In this document: positions 1 to 8,467 of the stretch, piece by piece | Layout of the letters: each line of letters starts with the position of its first letter | Numbering within the stretch: the stretch's first letter is position 1 | Origin: Bacteroidetes bacterium UBA6661 | GTDB taxonomy: Bacteria; Bacteroidota; Bacteroidia; AKYH767-A; OLB10 | DNA length: 36,824 bases | Assembly (NCBI GenBank): GCA_002455375.1 | Contig: DKKR01000062.1 | Span: forward strand, 13,354 to 50,177 | Direction: 5' to 3' | Notes under the pieces: generated by a model | Told to the model about the DNA's origin: nothing | Database searches by the model: none | The model's input: the letters and a program-made list of their open reading frames with translations, nothing else | Made by a program: the position numbers and the translations under genes

Positions 1-681
1 CTTTATCTTGATTTTATTGATATCAACCACAATGTTCAGGGAAACAACAACATTAAACCGGAGTCGTCAGATAATTTTCAGTTGGTATATTCCTTATTAC
101 CCGAATATAAAGGCATGAAAATAAATTCAGAGGTAAAATTATATTATAACAAAGTAAAAAACCTGATAACATTAGCTACTTATAGTGATACATCAAACCT
201 ATATACCTACATTAATATTGGACACTTTACGTCACAAGGCATTGAATGGTCAAATAGAATTGATGTTGGCAGTTTTTCAGTTGCAGCAGGTGTTTTCTAT
301 ACAGGAACATCATCCTTCAACGAATCACTTGTTAATGATTTATCATGGTATCTCCAGGCAAATGGTTCTGTGAGTTATCACTATAAACCTTTTGGATTGA
401 CTACAAGTGTTTATTATAAATACAATGGAAAAGTTCCTGTGTATGTTTTAGACAGTAATGGCAACAGCCTCAAGCAAAACAACGAAGATTATCAACTACT
501 TGATGCAACTGTTTCAAAAAAGTTGTGGAAAGACAGAATTGAAATAGGAGGGGGGCTTAAAAATATATTTAATGTTACCGATGTAAGACGATTTGCTACA
601 GGTGAAATACACAGCGGTGGTTCATCATCATCTCTTCTTCCCGGACGATTATTTTTCTTAAAACTTTCAGTGAATATTTAA
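1..681 (+). CDS. TonB-dependent outer-membrane receptor, C-terminal part
   Basis: The reading frame is open from base 1, so only the last 226 residues of the protein are here; the plug domain and most of the barrel lie upstream of the window. The translation begins with a GNNNIKPESS stretch, the 'N-x-x-L/I-KPE-S' turn found near the end of Bacteroidota TonB-dependent receptors, and continues with alternating hydrophobic/polar barrel strands. A GGGLKNIFNVTDV segment about 40 residues before the end and the last strand GRLFFLKLSVNI are typical of the family. Such receptors import siderophores, haem, vitamin B12 or glycans across the outer membrane using TonB energy. The next gene starts 1 base after the stop, and the two following genes resemble HmuY, so an HmuR-like haem or iron receptor is the best inference. 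The substrate cannot be read from this fragment. Confidence 0.88.
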   Translation, partial: LYLDFIDINHNVQGNNNIKPESSDNFQLVYSLLPEYKGMKINSEVKLYYNKVKNLITLATYSDTSNLYTYINIGHFTSQGIEWSNRIDVGSFSVAAGVFYTGTSSFNESLVNDLSWYLQANGSVSYHYKPFGLTTSVYYKYNGKVPVYVLDSNGNSLKQNNEDYQLLDATVSKKLWKDRIEIGGGLKNIFNVTDVRRFATGEIHSGGSSSSLLPGRLFFLKLSVNI

Positions 682-682
682 C

Positions 683-1711
683 ATGAAAATCAAGGTCAAT
701 ATTTTCTTTTTATTATTACCAATTGCAGCGTTGCTTTTTACCTCTTGCGAAAAAGATAATGACAAGGTAATTGTGCTGCCACCTATTGATACTACACTAC
801 AATCCATGCAGGTTAATATTGGAGTTAATTACGATACTGTTGTATTCGTTAGCCTGACGTCCGGGGTTATAAAAAGCAGTGCAGTTAAAGATTATGATTT
901 GGCTTTTGATGCTTCACCGGAATCAAAACATATATATCTCAACACAGGTAAGTACATGTTTGCATGGCGCACACAATGTACAGATATGATAAATACTGAT
1001 ACAACAGGACTGAACTGGCTTACTGATTCTGATAATATGCTTGGCGACAGCACAGTATTTGGAAGTAACACAACTTCAAGTGGTGATGTAAATCAACAAA
1101 TCGTAATTATAGACAGAGGTAAATTCAGTCATATAGGTAGCGACCGTTATCGCAAAATTCAAATTGTGAGTATTGACAGCAATGCCTATACAATTCGTTA
1201 CAGCAAATTGAATAATTCCGATTATCATGAGTTTGTTATAACAAAAGACAATAACTACTCTCAGGTTTATTTTTCTTTCAACAATGGTGGTCAAATGGTA
1301 AGCTTTGCTCCACCCAAAGATCAATGGGATATGATGTTTACCCGTTATATTCACACCTATTGGGACGAGCCATTGCAATTCAGATATTATTCTGTAAACG
1401 GTGTTCTGTCTAACCGATGGAACAATATTACTTGCGCAATTCTTAAAAAAGATTCTCTGCCCGGCTATATGCCGTTCGAGAGTTTTAATCATAACGATAT
1501 TTCTTCTTATCCATTCTATTCAACAGGAAATATTATTGGATTTGAATGGAAGTATTTCAATTTTAACGACAATAAATATTACATAACACCCGACATTTAT
1601 TATATACTCAAGGATAAAAACGATCAGTATTATAAAATAAAGTTCTATGATTTTTACAATACTTCAGGTGAAAGAGGTTATCCTGCATTTTATTATCAAC
1701 GTATTTTATAA
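683..1711 (+). CDS. HmuY-like surface lipoprotein
   Basis: 342 residues. A lipoprotein signal peptide ends in LLFTSC, with Cys22 as the lipid site. The next residues, EKDNDK, resemble the lipoprotein export signal that sends Bacteroidota lipoproteins to the cell surface. The mature part has the HmuY pattern: a strand with TVVFVSLTSGVI, then DYDLAFDASP and HIYLNTG (about residues 50-90). A second copy of the pattern contains KDQWDMMFTRY (about 210-220) and ends with YYILKDKNDQYYKIKFYDF. HmuY of Porphyromonas gingivalis binds haem and hands it to the TonB receptor HmuR; here the receptor gene ends 1 base upstream, so the pair is likely co-translated. Haem ligands (two His in HmuY) cannot be assigned by eye, so the ligand is inferred. 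The second half is clearly homologous to the next protein. Confidence 0.72.
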   Translation: MKIKVNIFFLLLPIAALLFTSCEKDNDKVIVLPPIDTTLQSMQVNIGVNYDTVVFVSLTSGVIKSSAVKDYDLAFDASPESKHIYLNTGKYMFAWRTQCTDMINTDTTGLNWLTDSDNMLGDSTVFGSNTTSSGDVNQQIVIIDRGKFSHIGSDRYRKIQIVSIDSNAYTIRYSKLNNSDYHEFVITKDNNYSQVYFSFNNGGQMVSFAPPKDQWDMMFTRYIHTYWDEPLQFRYYSVNGVLSNRWNNITCAILKKDSLPGYMPFESFNHNDISSYPFYSTGNIIGFEWKYFNFNDNKYYITPDIYYILKDKNDQYYKIKFYDFYNTSGERGYPAFYYQRIL

Positions 1712-1732
1712 ATTCTTAAATTAAATATTCAA

Positions 1733-2971
1733 ATGATACACATTTCTACAACTACCAAATTAATGATAGCACTGTTACTGCCTATCACCACTATTGCACA
1801 AGTCAGCGAAACAGTAACCATTAATTCCGGCTACACCAATCAGACTTTTTACAGTATGGCCAATGCTACCATATCAACCATTGACAATACCGATTGGGAT
1901 CTTGGATTTCAGATTTCAGGCTTTGAAGCTGCCATTCTCATCAATTCAAAAAATAATGTGAAACTTTTTAAAGCAAATAAAGATGCCTCGGAGTGGAGTA
2001 CCATGACGGCTGCAGATACAACGGGTATGTACAATTACGAGTTGCTGAATAACGAAGCGCACATGTTTAACGGTGCATTCAACACTACAGCAGACACTTC
2101 CGATATGTTTGATCTCGGCTGGGGCGAATATGATTTAGGCTCTCATGCTGTTTTGGGCGACTCAATTTATTTTATAAGACTAAATAACAACGCAGTTAAA
2201 AAAATATGGATTGAATCGCTTATCAATGCAACCTATAATTTTCGTATTGCCGATTTAGATGGCAGCAATGAAATTCAACGCTCACTTCAAAAGTTAAGTT
2301 ATCCTGCAAAGAACTTCGGTTACTATTCAATTGCTAACGACCAATTCTTAGACCGCGAACCAACAAAAGACAGTTGGGATCTTTGCTTCCAGCAATATGT
2401 TGATCATTTTATCAACTATAAAGTTACTGGTGTACTCACCAACGATAGTGTGCAATCTGTTAAAGCTTATCCTGTAAATGATGTTACTACTGCTACCGAT
2501 GCAGGTTATGGTTATTCTTTCGACAACAACCTTATTGGCTATGACTGGAAATCATTCAACGGCTCAACATTCGTAATTGAAGACTCTGTAGCCTACTTTG
2601 TCATTGACAAAAACAATCATAAATGGAAAATGGTATTCACCGGATTTGGCGGCTCTGCTAATGGTAATTTCTATTTCGATAAATATGATATGGGTCCTTT
2701 ATCGGTTTTAGAAAACAACAGTATTGAAGCCATTGCGCTTTATCCTAATCCTGCAACAGGAAACTCGCAACTTGTTATTAACAGCGACAATGCCACAACA
2801 GTTACTGTTGACGTTACAGATTTGAATGGCCGTTTGGTTTCATCATTCGATAAGAAAGTAAACGGATTGAACAATATAACTATTCCTTCAGAAAGTTTTG
2901 TAAAAGGAATCTATATTGTGAAAATTAACAGCGGCAAGCAACTGCAACAACTTAAATTGGTTGTACAATAA
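1733..2971 (+). CDS. HmuY-like protein with T9SS sorting domain
   Basis: 412 residues. A signal peptide ends at TTIA|QVSE, so this protein is not a lipoprotein. Two HmuY-like halves follow: one with TDWDLGFQISG near residue 55, the other with KDSWDLCFQQYVD near 210, then a VTGVLTND strand and AYFVIDKNNHKWKMVF. The second half aligns by eye with the preceding lipoprotein (KDQWDMMF / KDSWDLCF; NIIGFEWKYF / NLIGYDWKSF; YYILKDKNDQYYKIKF / YFVIDKNNHKWKMVF). The last ~80 residues (from about 330) form a type A T9SS sorting domain with ALYPNPATG, a DLNGRLV turn and GIYIVKI. It starts 21 bases after the lipoprotein gene and ends before a terminator, so it is the last gene of the receptor operon. Role inferred: a secreted or surface-attached ligand scavenger feeding the receptor. 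Confidence 0.72.
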   Translation: MIHISTTTKLMIALLLPITTIAQVSETVTINSGYTNQTFYSMANATISTIDNTDWDLGFQISGFEAAILINSKNNVKLFKANKDASEWSTMTAADTTGMYNYELLNNEAHMFNGAFNTTADTSDMFDLGWGEYDLGSHAVLGDSIYFIRLNNNAVKKIWIESLINATYNFRIADLDGSNEIQRSLQKLSYPAKNFGYYSIANDQFLDREPTKDSWDLCFQQYVDHFINYKVTGVLTNDSVQSVKAYPVNDVTTATDAGYGYSFDNNLIGYDWKSFNGSTFVIEDSVAYFVIDKNNHKWKMVFTGFGGSANGNFYFDKYDMGPLSVLENNSIEAIALYPNPATGNSQLVINSDNATTVTVDVTDLNGRLVSSFDKKVNGLNNITIPSESFVKGIYIVKINSGKQLQQLKLVVQ

Positions 2972-2993
2972 TTTTGAGTTGATTTTAATACAT

Positions 2994-3024
2994 GGCTGTC
3001 TGTTTTAACGGACAGCCTGTTTTA
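2994..3024. terminator. Hairpin terminator between convergent genes
   Basis: GGCTGTC (2994-3000) pairs with GACAGCC (3011-3017); with inner pairs the stem reaches about 10-11 bp around a 4-base TTTT-centred loop. On the + strand it is followed by TGTTTTATTT. It ends the receptor/HmuY operon and lies directly against the 3' end of the opposing peptidase gene, so it may serve both strands. Confidence 0.82.
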
Positions 3025-4686
3025 TTTATTCAGCTTTGTGACCTTAAAATAGCCAAGATCATCTCTAATGATTAAACAATTACTGTCAAACCCGGCAAGT
3101 GTTGTTTCCTGCCATTGAGTAGTTACATTCAATCGTTTGTTTTCTTTATTACAATCTATTCTTACAGGTAAATCAAAATCCGCAACATCTGCCTTCCAGC
3201 GGTAGCGCAGTTGAAATGGTTTGTCTTTCACTACTTCATATTCAAAAACAGGAATTGCTGCATGGCGCAGGTATTGATCAAATATGGGAGTAAGATTTTT
3301 ACCTGATTGTTTAGTCATCAACGATTCAATAGCTGCAGAAGTGATGGTTTGATAGGCAAAAGTTTTCTGTATGTTCATCAGAATAGAAAAAAACAAAGAG
3401 TCATTATCAATATATTGTCTGATAGTGTTTAATAACAAACTTCCTTTTGGGTACATGTCTCCACTGCCTTCTGTATTTACATCATAGGGGCCAATGATGG
3501 GAGTTTTATTTCCTACTTTTTTACGTTGTGCATTCACATAATCAAGAGCTTTTGCTTTTCCATACAAACATTCTGTATAAAGCACTTCTGCATAACTGCC
3601 AAAGCCTTCATGCACCCACATATCAGCAATATCTTTTGTCGTTATATTATTTCCCCACCACTCATGCGCTGTCTCATGAATGATGATGTAGTCAAAATCT
3701 AATCCAATACCCGAAAAATCCATTCCCATATATCCGGTTTTGTATTTGTTCCCATAGGCAATACAACTTTGATGCTCCATGCCCAAGTAAGGTGTTTCTA
3801 CCAACTTATAACCATCGCGGTAAAAAGGATATTTACCAAAATATTTTTCAAAACAATTCAACATAGGCTTCACTTGTTCAAATTGTTTCTTAGCTTTCTC
3901 TAAGTTGTATGATTTTACGTAGTAGTCAAGCGTTAAAGTGTCGTTATTGTTTACATGCCAATCATTAAAATGAACAAAAGAACCTACATTTATTGTTACA
4001 TTGTAAGTGTTTATCGGATAGCTCACAAACCAACTATACTGCATCATATCATCACCCACAGGAGTTTTTTTACGAAGCCTTCCGTTTGAAATATCCATCA
4101 GCGTTTTTGGAACGGTGATATTTATCATCATACTATCGGGCTCATCACTTTGATGATCTTTACACGGCCACCACACACTAGCACCTGTTCCCTGGCAGGC
4201 AACAGCCACCCAAGGTAAACCATCTTTGTCTTTAGTCCATTTAAAGCCCCCATCCCATGGCAGCATCTTGCCAACAACAGGCTTCCCGAAATAGTCAATT
4301 TTTATTTTGTAATGCATATCTTTATTTAACATTGTTGGGAAAGAAATCATTATGGCATTACCATCACGACTAAAGTTTAATTTATTATTATGTTCATCAG
4401 TAATAGAAGCAACTGTTAGCTTTTCTGTGAGATCAACCTGAATAATTTTTGTCGGGCTTACTACTTCAAACCAAATGCTGTTACTGCCATTAATAGTTTG
4501 ATCAGGGATATTTAAAGCAACAGATAAGTCATAATATTTAACATCATAACAACTTCTTATAGGCGACAGAAAACCACGTAAAGAATCGGCATGAGTAAAT
4601 TCAGGTTTAGCACTATTAAAAAGTTGTGCCTGGCAATTAAAGGCAATGGGGAAAAGTGTACATAAGTAAATTACCAACTGTTTCAT
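3022..4686 (-). CDS. Secreted M1 family zinc metallopeptidase
   Basis: 554 residues. A signal peptide ends at NCQA|QLFN. The N-terminal part (about 45-245) is the beta-rich M1 saddle domain. The catalytic domain has the exopeptidase signature LGMEHQS (residues 301-307, the GxMEN equivalent), the zinc motif HETAH (337-341) and the third ligand Glu360 in WVHEGFG, giving HExxH-x18-E. All key residues are present. At 554 residues it lacks the long C-terminal helical domain of ~850-residue aminopeptidase N and ends with a short beta-rich tail. Expected reaction: removal of N-terminal amino acids from peptides in the periplasm or outside. It faces the receptor operon tail to tail and has its own promoter-like box at 4703-4710. 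The substrate is unknown. Confidence 0.93.
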   Translation of the reverse strand: MKQLVIYLCTLFPIAFNCQAQLFNSAKPEFTHADSLRGFLSPIRSCYDVKYYDLSVALNIPDQTINGSNSIWFEVVSPTKIIQVDLTEKLTVASITDEHNNKLNFSRDGNAIMISFPTMLNKDMHYKIKIDYFGKPVVGKMLPWDGGFKWTKDKDGLPWVAVACQGTGASVWWPCKDHQSDEPDSMMINITVPKTLMDISNGRLRKKTPVGDDMMQYSWFVSYPINTYNVTINVGSFVHFNDWHVNNNDTLTLDYYVKSYNLEKAKKQFEQVKPMLNCFEKYFGKYPFYRDGYKLVETPYLGMEHQSCIAYGNKYKTGYMGMDFSGIGLDFDYIIIHETAHEWWGNNITTKDIADMWVHEGFGSYAEVLYTECLYGKAKALDYVNAQRKKVGNKTPIIGPYDVNTEGSGDMYPKGSLLLNTIRQYIDNDSLFFSILMNIQKTFAYQTITSAAIESLMTKQSGKNLTPIFDQYLRHAAIPVFEYEVVKDKPFQLRYRWKADVADFDLPVRIDCNKENKRLNVTTQWQETTLAGFDSNCLIIRDDLGYFKVTKLNK

Positions 4687-4702
4687 TGTTCAGGAATTTT
4701 TT

Positions 4703-4710
4703 CAAAAGTA
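4703..4710 (-). promoter_or_regulatory. Bacteroidota -7 box for the M1 peptidase gene
   Basis: CAAAAGTA on the + strand reads TACTTTTG on the - strand, an exact TAnnTTTG box. Predicted transcription start is near 4699, giving a leader of about 13 bases before the ATG at 4686. No clear TTTG -33 box was found at 17-23 bases. Confidence 0.6.
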
Positions 4711-4863
4711 GAAAGCATATTCCAATAAATAGTTAAGAAATTGCAAAAGCATTTTTTAATTCTTGAGAACAAAGAATAAAACCCACTAAACTTATGTTCT
4801 AAAACGTTAGGAGGTTTCCGGCAAAGTGACAGTTGATAATTTATTGTTGACAATACGAGATGG

Positions 4864-4900
4864 AACCGCAGTTACAAAGTCCATGGTTTAAACTGTGGTT
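4864..4900. repeat. Inverted repeat upstream of the threonine dehydrogenase promoter
   Basis: AACCGCAGTT (4864-4873) and AACTGTGGTT (4891-4900) are inverted copies with one G-T wobble (10 bp arms, 17-base spacer). It lies in the 286-base divergent region 4687-4972, about 40 bases before the + strand promoter box. It could be an operator or an RNA hairpin; the rest of this region shows only the two promoter boxes. Confidence 0.4.
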
Positions 4901-4940
4901 TATTAATTTATTAAACGCATAAACAAACGCCCAGAAATTT

Positions 4941-4948
4941 TACTTTTG
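4941..4948 (+). promoter_or_regulatory. Bacteroidota -7 box for the tdh-cysS-QC operon
   Basis: TACTTTTG is an exact TAnnTTTG match, 24 bases before the ATG at 4973. Predicted start of transcription is near 4952. No convincing TTTG -33 element is seen upstream. Confidence 0.6.
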
Positions 4949-4972
4949 TCCTTTCACAGATATTTGTAAAAT

Positions 4973-5932
4973 ATGTCACAAACAGAGCGAACGCTTGTGC
5001 TGGGTTCTGCAGGTCAGATTGGAACAGACCTGGTAGAAGAACTCAGAGGAATATATGGGTCTGACAATGTTATTGCAACAGACATAAAAGATCAGCCTGC
5101 CGATTTTAAAGCAAAGGGTCCATTTTATATGGCCGATGTGTTGGATGCACAACAGGTTTATGACCTGATAAAGAAAAACAATGTAAAACAGGTTTATTTG
5201 CTTGCAGCATTGCTGTCGGCAGTGGCAGAACAAAAGCCCAAAGCAGCATGGAAACTAAACATGGACGGACTTTTTGTTATGCTCGACTATTGCAAAGAAA
5301 ATACAGGCATCAAATTATTCTGGCCAAGCTCTATTGCTGTTTTTGGTCCGACAACTCCTCGTAAATTAACACCACAGCAAACTATCATGGAGCCATCAAC
5401 AGTGTATGGTATCAGTAAGCAAGCCGGTGAGCGATGGTGCGAATATTACAATCAAAAACATCAGGTTGATGTCAGAAGCATTCGCTATCCCGGTCTGATA
5501 AGTTACAAAGCTGATCCCGGAGGAGGAACAACAGACTATGCAGTAAATATTTTTCATGATGCAGTTTTAAAAAATACTTACGACTGTTTTCTGAAAGAAA
5601 ATACTGCACTGCCTATGATGTATATGCCTGATGCTATTCGTGCCACATTGGAACTGATGAATGCTCCTGCAGAAAAAATTAAAACACGCAGTGGCTATAA
5701 TCTTGCAGGTATTTCTTTTTCTCCTGTTGAATTGGTTGAAGAAATAAAAAAGCATATCCCTTCTTTTACCTGCACATACACACCGGATTCACGCCAGCAG
5801 ATTGCTGACTCATGGCCTTCAAATATTGATGACAGTGTTGCACAAAAAGAATGGGGATGGAAACATGAGTACGACCTCAAAGAAATGACCTCAGAAATGC
5901 TCAGGCACATCAGAATAAAATACAATAAATAA
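4973..5932 (+). CDS. tdh: L-threonine 3-dehydrogenase, SDR type
   Basis: 319 residues. A cytosolic extended short-chain dehydrogenase/reductase that oxidises L-threonine to 2-amino-3-oxobutyrate with NAD+. The nucleotide-binding GSAGQIG is at 11-17, the acidic residue that reads the adenosine ribose is Asp37 (ATDIKD), and the catalytic set is Ser119/Ser120 plus Tyr145-x3-Lys149 (YGISK). The C-terminal half contains RYPGLISY, DPGGGTTDYA and LPMMYMPDAI, the features that separate this dehydrogenase from the UDP-sugar epimerases it otherwise resembles. This type is unrelated to the zinc-dependent Tdh of E. coli and occurs in Bacteroidota, some archaea and trypanosomes. A kbl gene for the next step to glycine is not adjacent. 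The next gene (cysS) starts 2 bases after the stop. Confidence 0.9.
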   Translation: MSQTERTLVLGSAGQIGTDLVEELRGIYGSDNVIATDIKDQPADFKAKGPFYMADVLDAQQVYDLIKKNNVKQVYLLAALLSAVAEQKPKAAWKLNMDGLFVMLDYCKENTGIKLFWPSSIAVFGPTTPRKLTPQQTIMEPSTVYGISKQAGERWCEYYNQKHQVDVRSIRYPGLISYKADPGGGTTDYAVNIFHDAVLKNTYDCFLKENTALPMMYMPDAIRATLELMNAPAEKIKTRSGYNLAGISFSPVELVEEIKKHIPSFTCTYTPDSRQQIADSWPSNIDDSVAQKEWGWKHEYDLKEMTSEMLRHIRIKYNK

Positions 5933-5934
5933 AC

Positions 5935-7407
5935 ATGGAATTTCAACCGCTGAATATTTACAATACACTTTCGCGACAGAAAGAACGCTTTGAACCGCTA
6001 AACCCGCCATTTGTAGGACTGTATGTTTGCGGCCCTACTGTTTACAGTGACGTGCATTTGGGCAACTGCCGCACATTTATTTCTTTTGATCTCATTTATC
6101 GTTATCTGCTGCATCTTGGATATAAAGTGCGTTATGTAAGAAACATTACCGATGCAGGTCACCTCGAGGGCGACAGAGATGAAGGTGATGATAAGTTTGC
6201 TAAGAAAGCACGCTTGGAACAATTAGAGCCAATGGAAATTGTGCAGCGTTACACTTTAGGTTTTCATGATGTGATGCGCGCATTCAACACCTTGCCGCCA
6301 AGCATTGAGCCTACTGCAACAGGACATATCATTGAACAGATTGAAATGATTAAGCAAATTATCAGCAATGGTTATGCTTATGAAGTGAATGGCACAGTTT
6401 ATTTTGATGTAGAGAAATACAGCAAAGAATTTAATTATGGCCAGCTCACCAACCGATTGCTGGAAGATATGATTGCCAACACACGTGAATTAGGCGGGCA
6501 GGATGAGAAGAAAGGACGATTGGATTTTGCACTTTGGATTAATGCCAAGCCTGAACATATTATGCGATGGCCTTCTCCGTGGGGAGTTGGCTTTCCGGGA
6601 TGGCATATTGAATGTTCTGCAATGAGCACAAAATATCTGGGAGCCACATTTGATATACATGGTGGTGGAATGGATCTAGCAGCTACACATCACACCAATG
6701 AGATTGCACAGTCTCAGGCTTGCAGCAACGTGCAACCATGTCGCTTTTGGATGCACACCAATATGCTTACGGTTAACGGCACACGCATGTCAAAATCTGC
6801 AGGTAATGGTTTTCTTCCCGGTGAACTTTTTACAGGCAATCATCCTTTACTTGAAAAAGGCTACTCTCCTATGGCAGTCCGCTTTTTTATGATGCAGACA
6901 CATTACAGGAGTACACTCGACTTCAGCAATGAAGCATTGCAGGCAGCAGAAAAAGGCTATCAGCGATTGATGTCTGCTATTAAAACTCTTAACAGCGTAA
7001 AGGCCTCAGACGTTACCTCTGTAAATTTATCTTCAATAAGAAAGAACGCCTATGATGCCATGAACGATGACTTCAACAGTCCGGTAATGGTTGCACAGTT
7101 GTTTGAGTTAGTTCGGATAATCAACTCTGCCAATGATGGAAAAGAGAAGATGACTAAAGAAGATATTGCAGAAGCAAAATCAATTATTCAGCATTTTGTT
7201 TTTGATATTGGAGGGCTGATGGACGATTCAGTTGCTTCAGGCGATCAGTCTATGTTTGATAATGTAATGCAATTGGTCCTTGAAATGCGTAATCAGGCTA
7301 AAGCAAAAAAAGAATTTTCTGTTTCGGATCATATTCGTAATAGTTTAAATGCAATGGGAATAAATGTTAAAGACTCGAAAGATGGCAGTACTTGGGAAAA
7401 AAAGTAA
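5935..7407 (+). CDS. cysS: Cysteinyl-tRNA synthetase
   Basis: 490 residues, a normal length. A class I aminoacyl-tRNA synthetase that charges tRNA-Cys in the cytosol. The HIGH-type motif is HLGN (41-44) within GPTVYSDVHLGN, and the KMSKS loop is RMSKS (284-288) followed by AGN. Zinc ligands for cysteine recognition are visible: Cys32 in VCGPT, Cys227 in GWHIECSAMS, His252 in the THHTNE stretch and Glu256. The C-terminal helical region (about 340-490) matches the DALR anticodon-binding part. The ATG at 5935 is 2 bases after the tdh stop. The downstream lipoprotein gene begins inside the last codons of this gene, so the three genes are most likely one operon. Confidence 0.98.
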   Translation: MEFQPLNIYNTLSRQKERFEPLNPPFVGLYVCGPTVYSDVHLGNCRTFISFDLIYRYLLHLGYKVRYVRNITDAGHLEGDRDEGDDKFAKKARLEQLEPMEIVQRYTLGFHDVMRAFNTLPPSIEPTATGHIIEQIEMIKQIISNGYAYEVNGTVYFDVEKYSKEFNYGQLTNRLLEDMIANTRELGGQDEKKGRLDFALWINAKPEHIMRWPSPWGVGFPGWHIECSAMSTKYLGATFDIHGGGMDLAATHHTNEIAQSQACSNVQPCRFWMHTNMLTVNGTRMSKSAGNGFLPGELFTGNHPLLEKGYSPMAVRFFMMQTHYRSTLDFSNEALQAAEKGYQRLMSAIKTLNSVKASDVTSVNLSSIRKNAYDAMNDDFNSPVMVAQLFELVRIINSANDGKEKMTKEDIAEAKSIIQHFVFDIGGLMDDSVASGDQSMFDNVMQLVLEMRNQAKAKKEFSVSDHIRNSLNAMGINVKDSKDGSTWEKK

Positions 7408-8392
7408 AATTTTAAACTTAATTGCTGTTGCGGCTTTTCTTATCATAAGTTCGTGTAAACAACCTGTTAAGGAAAGCACAGAAACGAAACAGGAAACACC
7501 TGCAAAAACAAATGTTCCTGTGCCTGCATTTAATGCTGATTCTGCTTTGGTTTATTTACAGGCACAGGTTGCATTTGGTCCGCGCGTGCCTGGAACCGAT
7601 GCGCATGCAAAGTGCGCTGACTATCTTTATCAGAAACTAAAATCGTTTGGTTTGCAGACACAGATTCAATCTGAAACAATAACTACATTCGACAGTAAAA
7701 AATTCAGACTGAAGAATATTATTGCTGAATATAAACCGGAGGCAAAACAAAGAGTGTTGTTGCTTGCACATTGGGACACACGCCCCTGTGCCGATCATGA
7801 CTCTGTTAGAAAAGATCAACCTTTTGATGGTGCAAACGATGGTGCAAGTGGTGTGGCAGTATTGCTGGAAATTGCAAGACTTTTGCCTGCATCAGGTCTT
7901 GAAACAGGAATAGATATTTTGTTCGTTGACCTTGAAGATTATGGGCAGGAAGAAGATGATACACGTTTTCCCCGACAGGAAAATACATGGTGCTTAGGTT
8001 CACAATTCTGGGCAAAGAATATGCACCGCCCGGATTATTTTGCGCAGTATGGAATACTTCTCGATATGGTTGGTGGTGTTAATCCGGTTTTTCCTAAGGA
8101 AGGAACCTCATTGTATTATGCACCTGATGTGTTGAGTAAAGTTTGGAACATAGCACAGAAAATGGGCTATGGACAATATTTCATTAATGAGCCTGCACCA
8201 CAAACAATAGATGACCATTTATACATTAATCAACTTGCCAATATCAAAACCATTGACATTGTTCATTACGACAATGTAAAGAAAGAATATCCGCCCTATC
8301 ATCATACACATGGCGACAACCTTTCTATCATTGATAAAAACACACTTGATATGGTTGGAAGGGTAGTATTGCAAACAGTTTTCAATAAGTAA
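7382..8392 (+). CDS. Type II glutaminyl cyclase-like (M28 family) lipoprotein
   Basis: 336 residues from ATG 7382. An in-frame ATG at 7364 would only add six polar residues before the signal peptide, so the later start is preferred. Lipobox FLIISSC gives Cys25, followed by KQPVK without acidic residues, so it is probably periplasmic. The catalytic domain is an M28-type zinc fold: LLLAHWDTRP (His130), DGANDGASG (Asp153), FVDLEDYG (Glu185/Asp186), a WCLGSQFWAKN helix, LLDMVGG, IDDHLYIN (His279) and HTHGDN (His310). This set matches the Bacteroidota type II glutaminyl-peptide cyclotransferases, which turn N-terminal Gln of exported proteins into pyroglutamate, better than M28 aminopeptidases, but an aminopeptidase is the alternative. 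The start overlaps cysS by 26 bases, which suggests translational coupling. Confidence 0.8.
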   Translation: MAVLGKKSKILNLIAVAAFLIISSCKQPVKESTETKQETPAKTNVPVPAFNADSALVYLQAQVAFGPRVPGTDAHAKCADYLYQKLKSFGLQTQIQSETITTFDSKKFRLKNIIAEYKPEAKQRVLLLAHWDTRPCADHDSVRKDQPFDGANDGASGVAVLLEIARLLPASGLETGIDILFVDLEDYGQEEDDTRFPRQENTWCLGSQFWAKNMHRPDYFAQYGILLDMVGGVNPVFPKEGTSLYYAPDVLSKVWNIAQKMGYGQYFINEPAPQTIDDHLYINQLANIKTIDIVHYDNVKKEYPPYHHTHGDNLSIIDKNTLDMVGRVVLQTVFNK

Positions 8393-8435
8393 ATGTTTTT
8401 GCTTATAGCTATCGTTTCAACTTTGATTACTGTTA

Positions 8436-8467
8436 AATTAATTGATAGAAAAAAGCATCAATTAATT
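8436..8467. terminator. AT-rich hairpin between convergent genes
   Basis: AATTAATTGAT (8436-8446) and ATCAATTAATT (8457-8467) are perfect inverted copies (11 bp) around a 10-base loop. It sits in the 73-base convergent gap after the cyclase gene and touches the stop codon of the transporter gene. No U-tract follows on either strand, so terminator function is likely from position only. Confidence 0.45.

Noticed and set aside
1076..1492. 138-codon - strand frame inside the HmuY-like lipoprotein gene
   Set aside because: Antisense shadow of a well-supported gene; no start context, no recognisable domain.
4808..4816. Shine-Dalgarno-like TAGGAGGTT
   Set aside because: No start codon within 15 bases, and this phylum does not rely on such sites.
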